A stretch of DNA of 64,000 nucleotides. Source: Micromonospora endolithica (lineage in GTDB: Bacteria; Actinomycetota; Actinomycetes; Mycobacteriales; Micromonosporaceae). Below are positions 1 to 8,208 of this stretch, in pieces. The notes below the pieces were generated by a model that did not search any database, had not been told where the DNA came from, and worked only from the letters and a program-made list of their open reading frames with translations. Location: contig NZ_RBAK01000013.1 in NCBI RefSeq assembly GCF_003626595.1, forward strand, positions 119,947 through 183,946, given 5' to 3'. Every line of letters starts with the position of its first letter. Positions within the stretch are counted from its first letter, which is position 1. Position numbers and translations under genes: made by a program.

Positions 1-504
1 GCGCACGACGGTTTCCAGAACGGCAACCGCTGCGTCAGCACCGCGTTCGGTGAGGTCGGCGCCGACGCCAACAACCCGTCCCTGCTGATCACCGACTTCC
101 CCCAGCAGGTGGGCGCCAACCAGCCCTTCACGCTCCAGGTCTCCACCAAGAACCTGGTCCGGGACCGCTTCCTCGCCGCCGGCCAGGGTGGCTACTACGT
201 GGAGAGTTCGCTGCTCAACGAGCAGGGCCTGGTGCGGGGCCACTTCCACACCGCCTGCCGGATGCTGTCGGGCACCGACGAGGCTCCCGGCAACCCGGAG
301 GCGGTGCCGGCGTTCTTCGTGGCCACCGAGGACGGCGGCGGCGGCGCCGACGCCGACCAGGTGACCATCCAGGTCCCCGGGCTGCCGCAGTCCGGCACCG
401 CGCAGTGCGCGGTCTGGGCCGGCGACGGGTCGCACCGCATCCCGATGATGGCGCGGGCCAACCAGACCCCAGCCTTCGACGCGGTGCGGATCGAGGTCAA
501 CTGA
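1..504 (+). CDS. C-terminal part of a probable secreted protein (5' truncated by window edge)
   Basis: The reading frame is open from base 1 and ends with TGA at 502-504, so the start lies outside the window; about 167 residues are visible. The sequence is polar, rich in Gly, Ala and Asn, has no membrane segment, and carries three scattered cysteines (near residues 11, 81 and 134), which suits an exported protein with disulfides. Segments such as VRGHFHTACRML and a closing VRIEVN suggest a beta-rich fold. I recall similar C-termini in uncharacterised secreted actinobacterial proteins but cannot name a family. A terminator-like hairpin pair follows directly. Reality of the gene is well supported by third-position GC; its function is unknown. 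Confidence 0.7.
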   Translation, partial: AHDGFQNGNRCVSTAFGEVGADANNPSLLITDFPQQVGANQPFTLQVSTKNLVRDRFLAAGQGGYYVESSLLNEQGLVRGHFHTACRMLSGTDEAPGNPEAVPAFFVATEDGGGGADADQVTIQVPGLPQSGTAQCAVWAGDGSHRIPMMARANQTPAFDAVRIEVN

Positions 505-512
505 TCCAGCGG

Positions 513-551
513 GGCGACCCGGGGGTCGCCGGTGGGGAGGTTCCCACCGGC
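513..551. terminator. Paired hairpins between convergent genes
   Basis: GGCGACC (513-519) pairs with GGTCGCC (524-530), and GCCGGTGGG (528-536) pairs with CCCACCGGC (543-551). The two stems are adjacent, 9 nt after the stop of the upstream gene. There is no T-run, as is usual in high-GC actinobacteria. Confidence 0.5.
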
Positions 552-620
552 GGCCCCCGGTTCTGTTTCCGGGGCCCCGTGCGGCGGTGTCCCGGCGACG
601 GCACCCGACCGAAAAGGCGG

Positions 621-676
621 CGGGGCCACGCCGACCGGCATGGCCCCGCAGGTGTGGAGAGCGTCCTTCGCGGACG
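621..676 (-). terminator. Probable lsr2 terminator hairpins
   Basis: Two hairpins lie just downstream of the lsr2 stop on the minus strand: GCGTCC-TTCGC-GGACGC (661-676) and CGGGGCCA (621-628) with TGGCCCCG (641-648). Confidence 0.45.
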
Positions 677-681
677 CGTGC

Positions 682-1029
682 TCACCGGTTCTTGTACGCC
701 TCGACGACCTCGACCGGGATCCGGCCCCGCTCGGAGATCTTGAAGCCGTTCTTGACGGCCCATTCCCGAACGGCCCGGTTCTGCTCCCGGTCCATTCCCG
801 AGGTGCCCGAACCGGCCGGCCGGCGCGGGGCGCGCCCGCTGTCGGCCGTGCCCCGACCGATGCGTCGACCGGCATTGATGTAAGGGTCGAGCGCCTTCCG
901 CAGGACGCCCGCGTTCTCGTCGGAGACGTCGATGGTGTAGGCCACGCCGTCCAAGCTGAACTCGACGGTCCGGTCGGCCTTTCCGCCGTCCAGATCGTCG
1001 GTCAGAACAGTGATTACTTTCCTTGCCAT
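682..1029 (-). CDS. lsr2: Lsr2 nucleoid-associated protein / xenogeneic silencer
   Basis: The product has 115 residues, the usual Lsr2 length. It begins MARKVITVLTDDLDGG and has the N-terminal beta-rich dimerisation domain (about residues 1-58), a basic Gly/Ser/Arg linker (about 59-78) and a C-terminal DNA-binding domain with the AT-hook-like RGR at 101-103 followed by IPVEVVEAY. Lsr2 bridges DNA, prefers AT-rich minor grooves, and silences acquired or specialised-metabolism genes. A GGGAG ribosome-binding site sits 9 nt before the ATG. The gene is monocistronic, with hairpins downstream. Many actinomycetes carry two lsr2 paralogues, and the sequence alone does not say which this is. Confidence 0.96.
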   Translation of the reverse strand: MARKVITVLTDDLDGGKADRTVEFSLDGVAYTIDVSDENAGVLRKALDPYINAGRRIGRGTADSGRAPRRPAGSGTSGMDREQNRAVREWAVKNGFKISERGRIPVEVVEAYKNR

Positions 1030-1367
1030 CGCCGATTACTCCCTGTGTGGGGCGGGGTGTGCCCAAAGTTTGACGTATCCCACGGCGAAAATGCAACAAA
1101 GCGCGTCCTCCTCATTTCGGCGGGTCGCGATATCGGGCCGAAAATCGCGGAACGCGCCGGTAAAGGGGCGGTCCGCGGGACGTCAGCGGCGGTCTGCCCC
1201 TGCCCACCCCCGTGGCCAACGCCGTCGGCCAGGACGGCGACGCGCTGATCCCACTGGCGGCCCTGCGCCGGCAGTCCGCCGCCGTGACCACCGTGATCAC
1301 CACCAATCCCGGCCGCCGCGGTGGGCGCCGCCCTGCTCCTGCTGCTCTGAACCGGGAGGACGTGACC

Positions 1368-1619
1368 GTGTCGCCCCCGATCGCCCGTACCCGGCGCAAG
1401 CTGGTCGCCTTCGCCGTCCTCACCGTCGTGGCGTCGCTCGTCGGTCTGCCCGGCGCGACGGTCGTCGCCCTGGCCGCCGTCAGCGTCGCCATCCCGGTCG
1501 CCGTGGCCTGTGCCGGCGGCGGTGCCCTCCTGCGTGACCTGCTCGTTCCCGGCGACCGCCGGCGACGCGGCGGTGGCCTGGGTCACACGACGGAACAAGG
1601 GGAACGTTTTGTTACTTGA
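1368..1619 (+). CDS. Small membrane protein, unknown function
   Basis: About 83 residues from a GTG at 1368, placed 7 nt after a GGGAGGA ribosome-binding site (1354-1360); a GTG at 1362 in the same frame is too close to that site. After a short basic N-terminus (RTRRK) come two hydrophobic stretches (LVAFAVLTVVASLVGL and TVVALAAVSVAIPVAVACAGGGAL), so two membrane spans are likely, followed by a basic, Gly-rich tail. The TGA stop (1617-1619) lies inside the operator-like inverted repeat in front of lon. No family recognised. Its coding status is moderately supported by the ribosome-binding site and the hydrophobic pattern. Confidence 0.5.
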   Translation: MSPPIARTRRKLVAFAVLTVVASLVGLPGATVVALAAVSVAIPVAVACAGGGALLRDLLVPGDRRRRGGGLGHTTEQGERFVT

Positions 1620-1639
1620 GTTGGACACGCTCAACTCAA
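1615..1639 (+). promoter_or_regulatory. HAIR-like HspR operator in front of lon
   Basis: CTTGAGT (1615-1621), seven bases, then GCTCAAC (1629-1635). This matches the HspR consensus CTTGAGT-N7-ACTCAAG at 12 of 14 positions. An overlapping perfect dyad, TTGAGTTG (1616-1623) and CAACTCAA (1632-1639), is also present. HspR is known to repress heat-shock genes, including lon in Streptomyces, through such repeats. It lies 18 to 42 nt before the lon ATG. Confidence 0.72.
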
Positions 1640-1657
1640 CGCGATAGCAGGTGTTCG

Positions 1658-3994
1658 ATGGCAACTCTTCCGGTACTTCCCCTGACCGACGCCGTGCTGC
1701 TGCCCGGCATGGTCATCCCGGTGACCCTCGACCCGACCACCCAGGCCGCCGTCGACGCGGCCCGCGCCAGCGGCGACGGCACGCTGCTCGCCGTGCCCCG
1801 CCTCGACGGCGAGTACGGCCCGGTGGGCACCGTGGCCACCATCGAGAAGGTCGGCCGGCTGCCCGACGGTGAACCCGCCGCGGTCGTCCGCGGCCTGTCC
1901 CGCGCCCGGATCGGCTCCGGCGTGCCCGGACCCGGTGCGGCCCTCTGGGTCGAGGCGACCGCACTGCGCGAGCCCGCCCCCGCCGGCCGGGCCCGCGAGC
2001 TGGCCCGCGAGTACCGCGCCCTGATGACCTCGGTCCTCCAGCAGCGCGGGGCCTGGCAGGTCATCGACGCTATCGAGCGGATGACCGACCTGTCCGAGCT
2101 GGCCGACTCCGCCGGGTACGTGTCCTGGCTGACCCTGGCCCAGAAGACCGAACTGCTCGCCGCGCCGGACGTCACCGCCCGGCTGGAACTGCTCGTCGGC
2201 TGGGTGAAGGACCACCTCGCCGAGCAGGAGGTCACCGAGCGGATCAACACCGACGTACGGGAGGGGCTGGAGAAGTCCCAGCGGGAGTTCCTGCTCCGCC
2301 AGCAGCTCGCCGCGATCCGCAAGGAACTCGGCGAGGACGAGCCCGACGGCTCGGCCGACTACCGGGCCCGCGTCGAGGCCGCCGACCTGCCGGCGAAGGT
2401 CCGCGAGGCCGCCCTGCGCGAGGTCGGCAAACTGGAGAGGTCCAGCGACGCCTCCCCGGAGGCGGGCTGGATCCGGACCTGGCTGGACACCGTGCTGGAG
2501 ATGCCCTGGGGCACGCGTACCGAGGACAACACCGACCTCGGCGCGGCCCGCGCGGTGCTCGACGCCGACCACGCCGGCCTGACCGACGTCAAGGACCGGA
2601 TCCTGGAGTACCTCGCGGTGCGCAACCGCCGCGCCGAGCGCAACCTCGGCGTGGTCGGCGGGCGCGGCTCCGGCGCGGTGCTCGCCCTCGCCGGCCCGCC
2701 CGGCGTCGGCAAGACCAGCCTCGGCGAGTCCGTCGCCCGCGCCCTCGGGCGGAACTTCGTCCGGGTCTCCCTCGGCGGGGTCCGCGACGAGGCGGAGATC
2801 CGCGGCCACCGGCGCACCTACGTCGGCGCGCTGCCCGGACGCATCGTCCGCGCGCTGCGCGAGGCCGGCTCGACGAACCCGGTGATCCTCCTGGACGAGG
2901 TCGACAAGCTGGCCGCCGGCTACGCCGGCGACCCGGCCGCGGCCCTGCTGGAGGTGCTGGACCCGGCGCAGAACCACACCTTCCGGGACCACTACCTGGA
3001 GGTCGACCTCGACCTGTCCGACGTGCTCTTCCTGGCCACCGCCAACGTGGTCGAGTCGATCCCCGGCCCGCTGCTGGACCGGATGGAGCTGGTCACCCTG
3101 GACGGCTACACCGAGGACGAGAAGGTCGCCATCGGCCGCGACCACCTGCTGCCCCGGCAGCTCCAGCGGGCCGGTCTGACCGCCGACGAGGTCACCGTCG
3201 CCGACGACGCGCTGGCCCGGATCGCCGGGGAGTACACCCGGGAGGCCGGCGTACGGCAGCTGGAACGCGCCCTGGCGAAGATCCTGCGCAAGGTCGCGGT
3301 CGAGCTGGCCACCGACCCGGCGCCGGTCGCGGTGGACACCGGCAATCTGGCCCGCTACCTGGGCCGGCCGAAGTTCACCCCGGAGTCGGCCGAGCGGACC
3401 GCGGTGCCCGGCGTGGCCACCGGCCTGGCCGTCACCGGCGCCGGCGGGGACGTGCTCTTCATCGAGGCCACCAGCATGGAGGGCGAGCCGGGGCTGACCC
3501 TGACCGGCCAGCTCGGTGACGTGATGAAGGAGTCCGCGCACATCGCCCTGTCCTACCTGCGCTCCAACGGGCGCCGGCTCGGACTGGACCCGAACGCCCT
3601 CGCCGGGCGGCGGATCCACCTGCACGTGCCGGCGGGCGCGGTGCCCAAGGACGGCCCGAGCGCCGGCATCACCATGGTCACCGCCCTGGCGTCGCTGGTC
3701 AGCGGCCGACCGGTCCGGCCGGAGTTCGGCATGACCGGTGAGGTCACCCTCTCCGGTCGGGTGCTGCCGATCGGCGGGGTGAAGCAGAAGCTGCTCGCCG
3801 CGCACCGGGCCGGTCTGACCGAGGTGATCATCCCGAAGCGCAACGAGCCGGACCTGGACGACCTGCCGGCCGAGGTTCGCGACGCACTGACCGTGCACAC
3901 CCTGGCCGACGTCGCCGACGTGCTCGCCCTGGCGCTGCGCCCGGCCGACGTCGACGCCGGCTCGCTCGACGGCGAAGCCCTCACCACCGCCTGA
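1658..3994 (+). CDS. lon: ATP-dependent protease Lon
   Basis: The product has 778 residues, normal for bacterial LonA. The ATG at 1658 gives MATLPVLPLTDAVLLPGM, the typical start of the LAN substrate-binding domain (about 1-190). The AAA+ domain has Walker A GPPGVGKT (346-353), Walker B ILLDEVDKL, and an arginine-rich sensor region. The C-terminal serine-lysine protease domain has the catalytic Ser668 in KDGPSAG and Lys711 in GGVKQKLLAAHRAG, with the same 43-residue spacing as in E. coli (Ser679/Lys722). Lon degrades misfolded and regulatory proteins in the cytoplasm. Heat-shock control by HspR is inferred from the operator upstream. The TGA stop forms the outer end of a hairpin element shared with deaD. 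Confidence 0.97.
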   Translation: MATLPVLPLTDAVLLPGMVIPVTLDPTTQAAVDAARASGDGTLLAVPRLDGEYGPVGTVATIEKVGRLPDGEPAAVVRGLSRARIGSGVPGPGAALWVEATALREPAPAGRARELAREYRALMTSVLQQRGAWQVIDAIERMTDLSELADSAGYVSWLTLAQKTELLAAPDVTARLELLVGWVKDHLAEQEVTERINTDVREGLEKSQREFLLRQQLAAIRKELGEDEPDGSADYRARVEAADLPAKVREAALREVGKLERSSDASPEAGWIRTWLDTVLEMPWGTRTEDNTDLGAARAVLDADHAGLTDVKDRILEYLAVRNRRAERNLGVVGGRGSGAVLALAGPPGVGKTSLGESVARALGRNFVRVSLGGVRDEAEIRGHRRTYVGALPGRIVRALREAGSTNPVILLDEVDKLAAGYAGDPAAALLEVLDPAQNHTFRDHYLEVDLDLSDVLFLATANVVESIPGPLLDRMELVTLDGYTEDEKVAIGRDHLLPRQLQRAGLTADEVTVADDALARIAGEYTREAGVRQLERALAKILRKVAVELATDPAPVAVDTGNLARYLGRPKFTPESAERTAVPGVATGLAVTGAGGDVLFIEATSMEGEPGLTLTGQLGDVMKESAHIALSYLRSNGRRLGLDPNALAGRRIHLHVPAGAVPKDGPSAGITMVTALASLVSGRPVRPEFGMTGEVTLSGRVLPIGGVKQKLLAAHRAGLTEVIIPKRNEPDLDDLPAEVRDALTVHTLADVADVLALALRPADVDAGSLDGEALTTA

Positions 3995-4161
3995 GGTGTA
4001 AGGAAGGGCCCCCTGTTAACGCCTCGTGCATAGCAGGGGGCCCTTCTTAACGGGCTGCGGTGGGTGCCGCGCGGCTCCGGGAAGTGCCGCCGGGCGGCGA
4101 TGTTAATAGGGGGCCCTTCCTCTGCCGCAGGCGTTAACAAGGGGCCCTTCCTTACACCTCA
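3992..4161. repeat. GGAAGGGCCCC-type hairpin element, copy A (bidirectional terminator)
   Basis: The element has perfect 21-bp outer inverted arms: 3992-4012 (starting TGAGGTGTAAGGAAGGG) and 4141-4161. The first three bases of the left arm are the lon stop codon, and the last three of the right arm are the deaD stop codon on the other strand. Inside lies a perfect 13-bp stem, GAAGGGCCCCCTG (4003-4015) with 4034-4046, and GTTAA/TTAAC motifs. Related copies lie at 17051-17106 and 59300-59355. It probably terminates both genes. Confidence 0.85.
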
Positions 4162-5931
4162 GCGGCGGTCGCGCCGCTCGCGCCGGTCACCGCCGTCGAA
4201 GCGGCGCTCGTCGCCGCTCCCGTCGCCGTCCCGGTCCCGGCGTACGGTGGCCTTGCGGCCCTTGATGGTGCTGCCGCGCAGGCCGGCGATCACGTCGTCG
4301 GCGACCGAGTGCGGGACCTCGACCAGCGAGAACCGGTCGGCGATCTCGATCGAGCCGATGTCCCGGCCGTTGATGCCCGTCTCGCCGGTGATCGCGCCGA
4401 CCAGGTCCTGCGGGCGGACACCGGCCCGCCGGCCCAGCCCGATGAAGACCTGGGTGGTGCCGCCGGTACGCGGCCGGCCGGGACGGCGGTCGCCCCGGCC
4501 CTCGGGCCGCCCCTCGCGCGGGCCCCGGACCGGCACCTGCGGGATCTCCTCATCGTCGTCGGAGCCCGGCGAGGTCGCCTCGTGCGCCAGCCGCACCGCC
4601 GCCAGGGCCACCTCGACCAGGTCGAACTCGTCGGTCAGTGACTCGACGATCGCCCGGTACGGGTCGAGGTCGTCCTCCAGCAGGCTCTCCCGCACCGCCG
4701 CCTGGGTCAGCTCCAGTCGCCGGGTCCGCATGTCGGCCACCGTCGGGATCTTGTCGATCGCGATCCGCTGGCCGGTGACCCGCTCGATGGTCTTGAGCAT
4801 CCGGTGCTCGCGCGGCTCGGCGAGCGTGATGGCCACGCCCTCCCGTCCGGCCCGGCCGACCCGGCCGATCCGGTGCACGTACGACTCCGGGGCCGACGGC
4901 ACGTCGTAGTTGACCACGTGGGTGAGCTGCTCGACGTCCAGGCCACGGGCCGCCACGTCGGTGGCGACCAGCAGGTCGGCGGTGCCGCCGCGGAGCCGAC
5001 CCATCACCCGGTCCCGCTGTTCCTGGCTCATTCCGCCGTGCAGCGCCTCGGCCCGGTAGCCCCGCCCGTTCATCGTCTCGGTGAGCCGGTCGACCTCCTC
5101 CCGGCTGCGGCAGAACACGATCGCCGCGGTGGGCGACTCCACGTCCAGCACGCGGCCGAGGGCGGCCGGCTTGTGCGCCCGCGCCACGATGTACGCGCTC
5201 TGCCGCACCCGCGGCGCCTCGCCGGCCACCTGCTGCTCGCGGGCGATGAGGATCCGCACCGGGTCGGTCAGGTGCTTGCGGGCCAGCCCGTCGATGCGGG
5301 ATGGCATGGTGGCCGAGAACAGGACCGTCTGCCGCTGCCGCGGCGCGTGCTCCAGGATCGCCTCGATGTCCTCGGCGAAGCCCATGTCGAGCATCTCGTC
5401 GGCCTCGTCCAGCACCACCGTGGCGAGCCCGCCCAGGTTCAGCGTGCCCCGGGCGATGTGGTCCAGCGCCCGGCCGGGCGTGGCCACCACCACGTCGACG
5501 CCGGCGTCCAGCGCCCGCAGCTGCCGGCCGATCGGTTGGCCGCCGTAGATCGGCAGCACCCGGGCGCCGAGGTCCTTGCCGTACCGGTGGAACGCCTCGG
5601 AGACCTGCACCGCGAGTTCCCGGGTCGGCACCAGCACCAACGCCACCGGGTCGCCGGTCGGACGGTCGTCGGGCATCCGCTGCAACAGCGGCAGCGCGAA
5701 CGCGGCGGTCTTGCCGGTGCCGGTGGCGGCCTGGCCCAGCAGGTCCCGCCCGGACAACAGCAGCGGGATGGTCTCCCGCTGGATCGGGGTGGGCTCCTCG
5801 TAACCGAGGGCGGAGAGCGCGGCGAGCAGTTCGTCGCGCAGGCCGAGGTCGGTGAACGCGGTCGCCTCCTCGGGGCCGTCCGGGGCGGGCGGTTCGGTGG
5901 GCGGGTCGTGCCGTACGGGTGCGGAACTCAT
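4159..5931 (-). CDS. deaD: DEAD-box RNA helicase, DeaD/CsdA type
   Basis: The 590-residue product has all DEAD-box motifs in order: an F-(x)-PTPIQ Q-motif (to Gln51), AATGTGKT (68-75), PTRELA, TPGR, DEAD (175-178), SAT (206-208) and HRIGRVGRAGREG near residue 345. A DbpA-like RNA-binding domain follows at roughly 490-565 (VFIGLGRRAGVRPQDLVG), and the last 30 residues are an Arg/Asp-rich tail. Such proteins unwind RNA in ribosome assembly and at low temperature. A GAAAGG site lies 7-12 nt before the ATG. It converges on lon, and its stop is the right end of the hairpin element. Confidence 0.95.
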   Translation of the reverse strand: MSSAPVRHDPPTEPPAPDGPEEATAFTDLGLRDELLAALSALGYEEPTPIQRETIPLLLSGRDLLGQAATGTGKTAAFALPLLQRMPDDRPTGDPVALVLVPTRELAVQVSEAFHRYGKDLGARVLPIYGGQPIGRQLRALDAGVDVVVATPGRALDHIARGTLNLGGLATVVLDEADEMLDMGFAEDIEAILEHAPRQRQTVLFSATMPSRIDGLARKHLTDPVRILIAREQQVAGEAPRVRQSAYIVARAHKPAALGRVLDVESPTAAIVFCRSREEVDRLTETMNGRGYRAEALHGGMSQEQRDRVMGRLRGGTADLLVATDVAARGLDVEQLTHVVNYDVPSAPESYVHRIGRVGRAGREGVAITLAEPREHRMLKTIERVTGQRIAIDKIPTVADMRTRRLELTQAAVRESLLEDDLDPYRAIVESLTDEFDLVEVALAAVRLAHEATSPGSDDDEEIPQVPVRGPREGRPEGRGDRRPGRPRTGGTTQVFIGLGRRAGVRPQDLVGAITGETGINGRDIGSIEIADRFSLVEVPHSVADDVIAGLRGSTIKGRKATVRRDRDGDGSGDERRFDGGDRRERRDRR

Positions 5932-6060
5932 GCGTCAAGCCTTTCATCACCGCCGCGCGCCCGTTCCGCCGACCGGCACATCACGCCGAGCGGGCACCCG
6001 CAGCCCCGTGCCGGCGGGTGCCCGCTCGCGCCGTCGACCCGGTGTCGCCGACCCCGGGCG

Positions 6061-6930
6061 TCAGGGCGTGGTGAGGAGGAACAGGATCATCGTGACGCCC
6101 AGGACCGTGTCCAGGACGGCGCACCACTCGGCGTAGCCGCGCGGCACCACCTCGTCGCGCCGGTGGTGGACCGCGTCCCAGACCGCGTGGGCGAGCCAGC
6201 CCACGGCCACCAGCCAGCCGGCGGCGTCCCCGCCGAGGGCGAGCGCGGCCACCGCCAGCCCTGTCCACCCGAGCAGGCCGGCCAGCTGTACGGCGCGGAC
6301 CCGGCGGTCGCCCAGCCGGCCCCGCCACGCCCCGACGAGCGGGTAGCTGACGGCGAGGCCGAGCAGGGTCCACGGCGGGAGGACCGCCGGGGTGAACCAG
6401 TTGTCGAAGCTCATCAGCAGGGCGAGCCCGGTCGGCCAGCGGTGCGCCAGCACCCGCACCAGCGGACGCGCGTCCGCCGCGGGCCGGGCGGCGTGGTGGT
6501 GGGCGTACTCGGCGCGGCGCCACAGCATCGCGCCGACCATCGCCGGAATCATCAGCAGGTGACCGCCGGTCAGCAGGGCGTCGGCGCCGAGCAGCCCGAC
6601 CGCGTACGGCGGGAGCAACAGCAGCACCGGCAGGTACATGGCGGCGGTCATCTCGCCGATCGCCGGGGCGGAGTGCCCCCGGTACCACATCCACACCGCC
6701 ATGCCGACACTCATGTCGGTCGCCATCAGCAGCGCGGCGACACCGGGCGTGGCCGGGGCCAGCCCGAGCGCGCCGGCCAGCGCACCGCGGGCCGGCCCCA
6801 GCAGCAGCATCCCGGCCAGCATGGCCAGCACCATCGCCAGCAGATGCCGGGCCAGGGCCCGTCGCCGGGCGCGGCCCGCGGCCCCGGCCGCGCGGTCTCC
6901 GGCGGTCGTGTCGTACGTCAGCTCGGTCAT
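6061..6930 (-). CDS. Multi-pass membrane protein, unknown function
   Basis: The product has 289 residues starting MTELTYDTTAG. After a basic segment (RARRRALARH) there are about eight hydrophobic stretches, for example LLAMVLAMLAGMLLL, MSVGMAVWMWYRG, LGADALLTGGHLLMIPAMVG, and a C-terminal GVTMILFLLTTP. A His-rich cytoplasmic or luminal loop (EYAHHHAARPAADAR) sits in the middle. No transporter signature is recognised. It is divergent from the downstream histidine-kinase gene, with 111 bp between the start codons, so shared regulation is possible. The frame extends far upstream only because high GC leaves few stops; the ATG at 6930 fits the hydrophobic topology best. Confidence 0.7.
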   Translation of the reverse strand: MTELTYDTTAGDRAAGAAGRARRRALARHLLAMVLAMLAGMLLLGPARGALAGALGLAPATPGVAALLMATDMSVGMAVWMWYRGHSAPAIGEMTAAMYLPVLLLLPPYAVGLLGADALLTGGHLLMIPAMVGAMLWRRAEYAHHHAARPAADARPLVRVLAHRWPTGLALLMSFDNWFTPAVLPPWTLLGLAVSYPLVGAWRGRLGDRRVRAVQLAGLLGWTGLAVAALALGGDAAGWLVAVGWLAHAVWDAVHHRRDEVVPRGYAEWCAVLDTVLGVTMILFLLTTP

Positions 6931-7028
6931 GGGGTCGACCCTGCCGGCGGTGTGCGCCGCGAACCATCCGCGTGGTGTCACCGGTCGACCGGGCGGAACG
7001 CACGGGTACGCGGTGCGTCGGCGCGTTC

Positions 7029-7034
7029 TACCCT
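7029..7034 (+). promoter_or_regulatory. -10 box of a leaderless gene
   Basis: TACCCT lies 7 nt before the GTG start at 7042. This spacing puts the transcription start at or very near the start codon, and no ribosome-binding site is visible. Confidence 0.5.
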
Positions 7035-7041
7035 TCAGACC

Positions 7042-8208
7042 GTGGTGGCGGACACGGCGATGCCGGGCGGCGGCCGGACCCTGTCCCGCGCCCGGGCGGC
7101 CGTCCTGGTCTCGCTCACCGCCGGCATGTCCGCCACCCTGCTCATGCCGGCGGTCGGGCTGGCCCGGGAACCCGACCGGTGGCGGGTGGCCGGCGGCGGC
7201 GTCGGGCTCGCGGCGTTCGCGGTGGTGCTGGTGGTGGCGCTGCGTACGGCGGTGACGCCGGTCCGTTCCGGCCGGTCGCGCCGGTGGCTGCGGATCGCGT
7301 ACGCCGTCGTGGCGGTGCTCGGCGTCCCGCTCGTCGCGCCGGTGGCCGTGGGCGAATGGCCCACCGGGGCCTGGTGGGGCGCGGCCGTCGTCGGCGCGGC
7401 GCCGCTGGTGGGATCGTGGCGACTGGTGCCACCGACGCTCGTCGCCGCGCTCGCGGTCGCCGGGGCGGTGGCTCTGGCCAACGGCACGTCGGCAGCGCGG
7501 TCGCTGCTGGTCACCGCCGTGGTCGGGGTCAGCATCGCCGCCGTGAACGGCTTCCAGGTGTGGTTCTGGGAGTTGCTGGTGCGGGCCGAGCGGGGTCAGG
7601 CGGCACAGGCCCGGCTGGCCGCCGCGCAGGAGCGGCTGCGCTTCGCCGCGGACGTGCACGACCTGCTCGGGCACCACCTGACCGTGATCGCGTTGAAGGC
7701 CGAGCTGGCCGCCCGCCTCGCGCCCACCGACGCCGGCCGGGCCGGCCGGGAGGCCGCCGAGGCGCAGCGGCTGGCCGCCTCGGCGCTGGTCGAGCTGCGC
7801 CGGACGGTGCACGGCTACCGCCGGGTGGACCTCGGCGAACAGCTCACCGCGATGGGCGAGGTGCTCCGCTCGTCCGGGGTGCGCTGCACGGTGGTGCGGC
7901 CGCCCGACGCGCTGCCGCCGGAGGCGGCGGCCCAGCTCGCGGCGGTGCTCCGCGAGGCGGGCACCAACGTGCTGCGGCACAGTCGGGCCGGCTGGTGCCG
8001 GATCGAGATCGACCAGGAGGACGACGTGGCGCGGATGACCGTGACCAACGACGGGGCGCGGGCCGAGCCGACACCGGACCGGCACAGCCATGGGCTGCGC
8101 GGCCTGGCCGAACGCCTCGCGGCGGCCGGCGGAACGCTGCGCACCGGCTGCGCCGACGGCGTCTTCACCGTCGAGGCGACCGTGTCGACCGGGTCGACCG
8201 CCGCATGA
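7042..8208 (+). CDS. Sensor histidine kinase, DesK/NarL-partner type (HisKA_3)
   Basis: About 388 residues from the leaderless GTG at 7042 (an ATG at 7060 is an alternative). Five or six membrane spans occupy residues 15-180. A coiled linker follows (AERGQAAQARLAAAQERLRFAAD). The HisKA_3 dimerisation helix has the phosphorylated histidine at about residue 206 in DVHDLLGHHLTVIALK. The C-terminal ATPase domain is short: the N-box REAGTNVLRHSRA and the glycine-rich HGLRGLAERLAAAGG are present. It overlaps the response-regulator gene by 4 nt (ATGA), so the two form one operon. The signal is unknown; DesK-like kinases often sense the membrane state. Confidence 0.9.
   Translation: MVADTAMPGGGRTLSRARAAVLVSLTAGMSATLLMPAVGLAREPDRWRVAGGGVGLAAFAVVLVVALRTAVTPVRSGRSRRWLRIAYAVVAVLGVPLVAPVAVGEWPTGAWWGAAVVGAAPLVGSWRLVPPTLVAALAVAGAVALANGTSAARSLLVTAVVGVSIAAVNGFQVWFWELLVRAERGQAAQARLAAAQERLRFAADVHDLLGHHLTVIALKAELAARLAPTDAGRAGREAAEAQRLAASALVELRRTVHGYRRVDLGEQLTAMGEVLRSSGVRCTVVRPPDALPPEAAAQLAAVLREAGTNVLRHSRAGWCRIEIDQEDDVARMTVTNDGARAEPTPDRHSHGLRGLAERLAAAGGTLRTGCADGVFTVEATVSTGSTAA

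Noticed and set aside
1188..1350. Possible remnant of a gene: an Ala/Val-rich frame that would need a frameshift near 1310 to reach a PAAAVGAALLLLL end
   Set aside because: Too short, no start signal and no recognisable family; could not be separated from chance.
1631..3898. A 755-codon open frame opposite lon, and similar long frames opposite other genes (for example 21653-23278 opposite the SARP gene)
   Set aside because: Very high GC leaves few stop codons on both strands; the antisense frames lack family motifs and have the codon-position bias of the true gene read backwards.
3553..4140. Frames reading GPFLT through the GGAAGGGCCCC elements (also near 59052-59354)
   Set aside because: The shared residues come from translating the non-coding hairpin repeat; the frames have no ribosome-binding site and oppose real genes.
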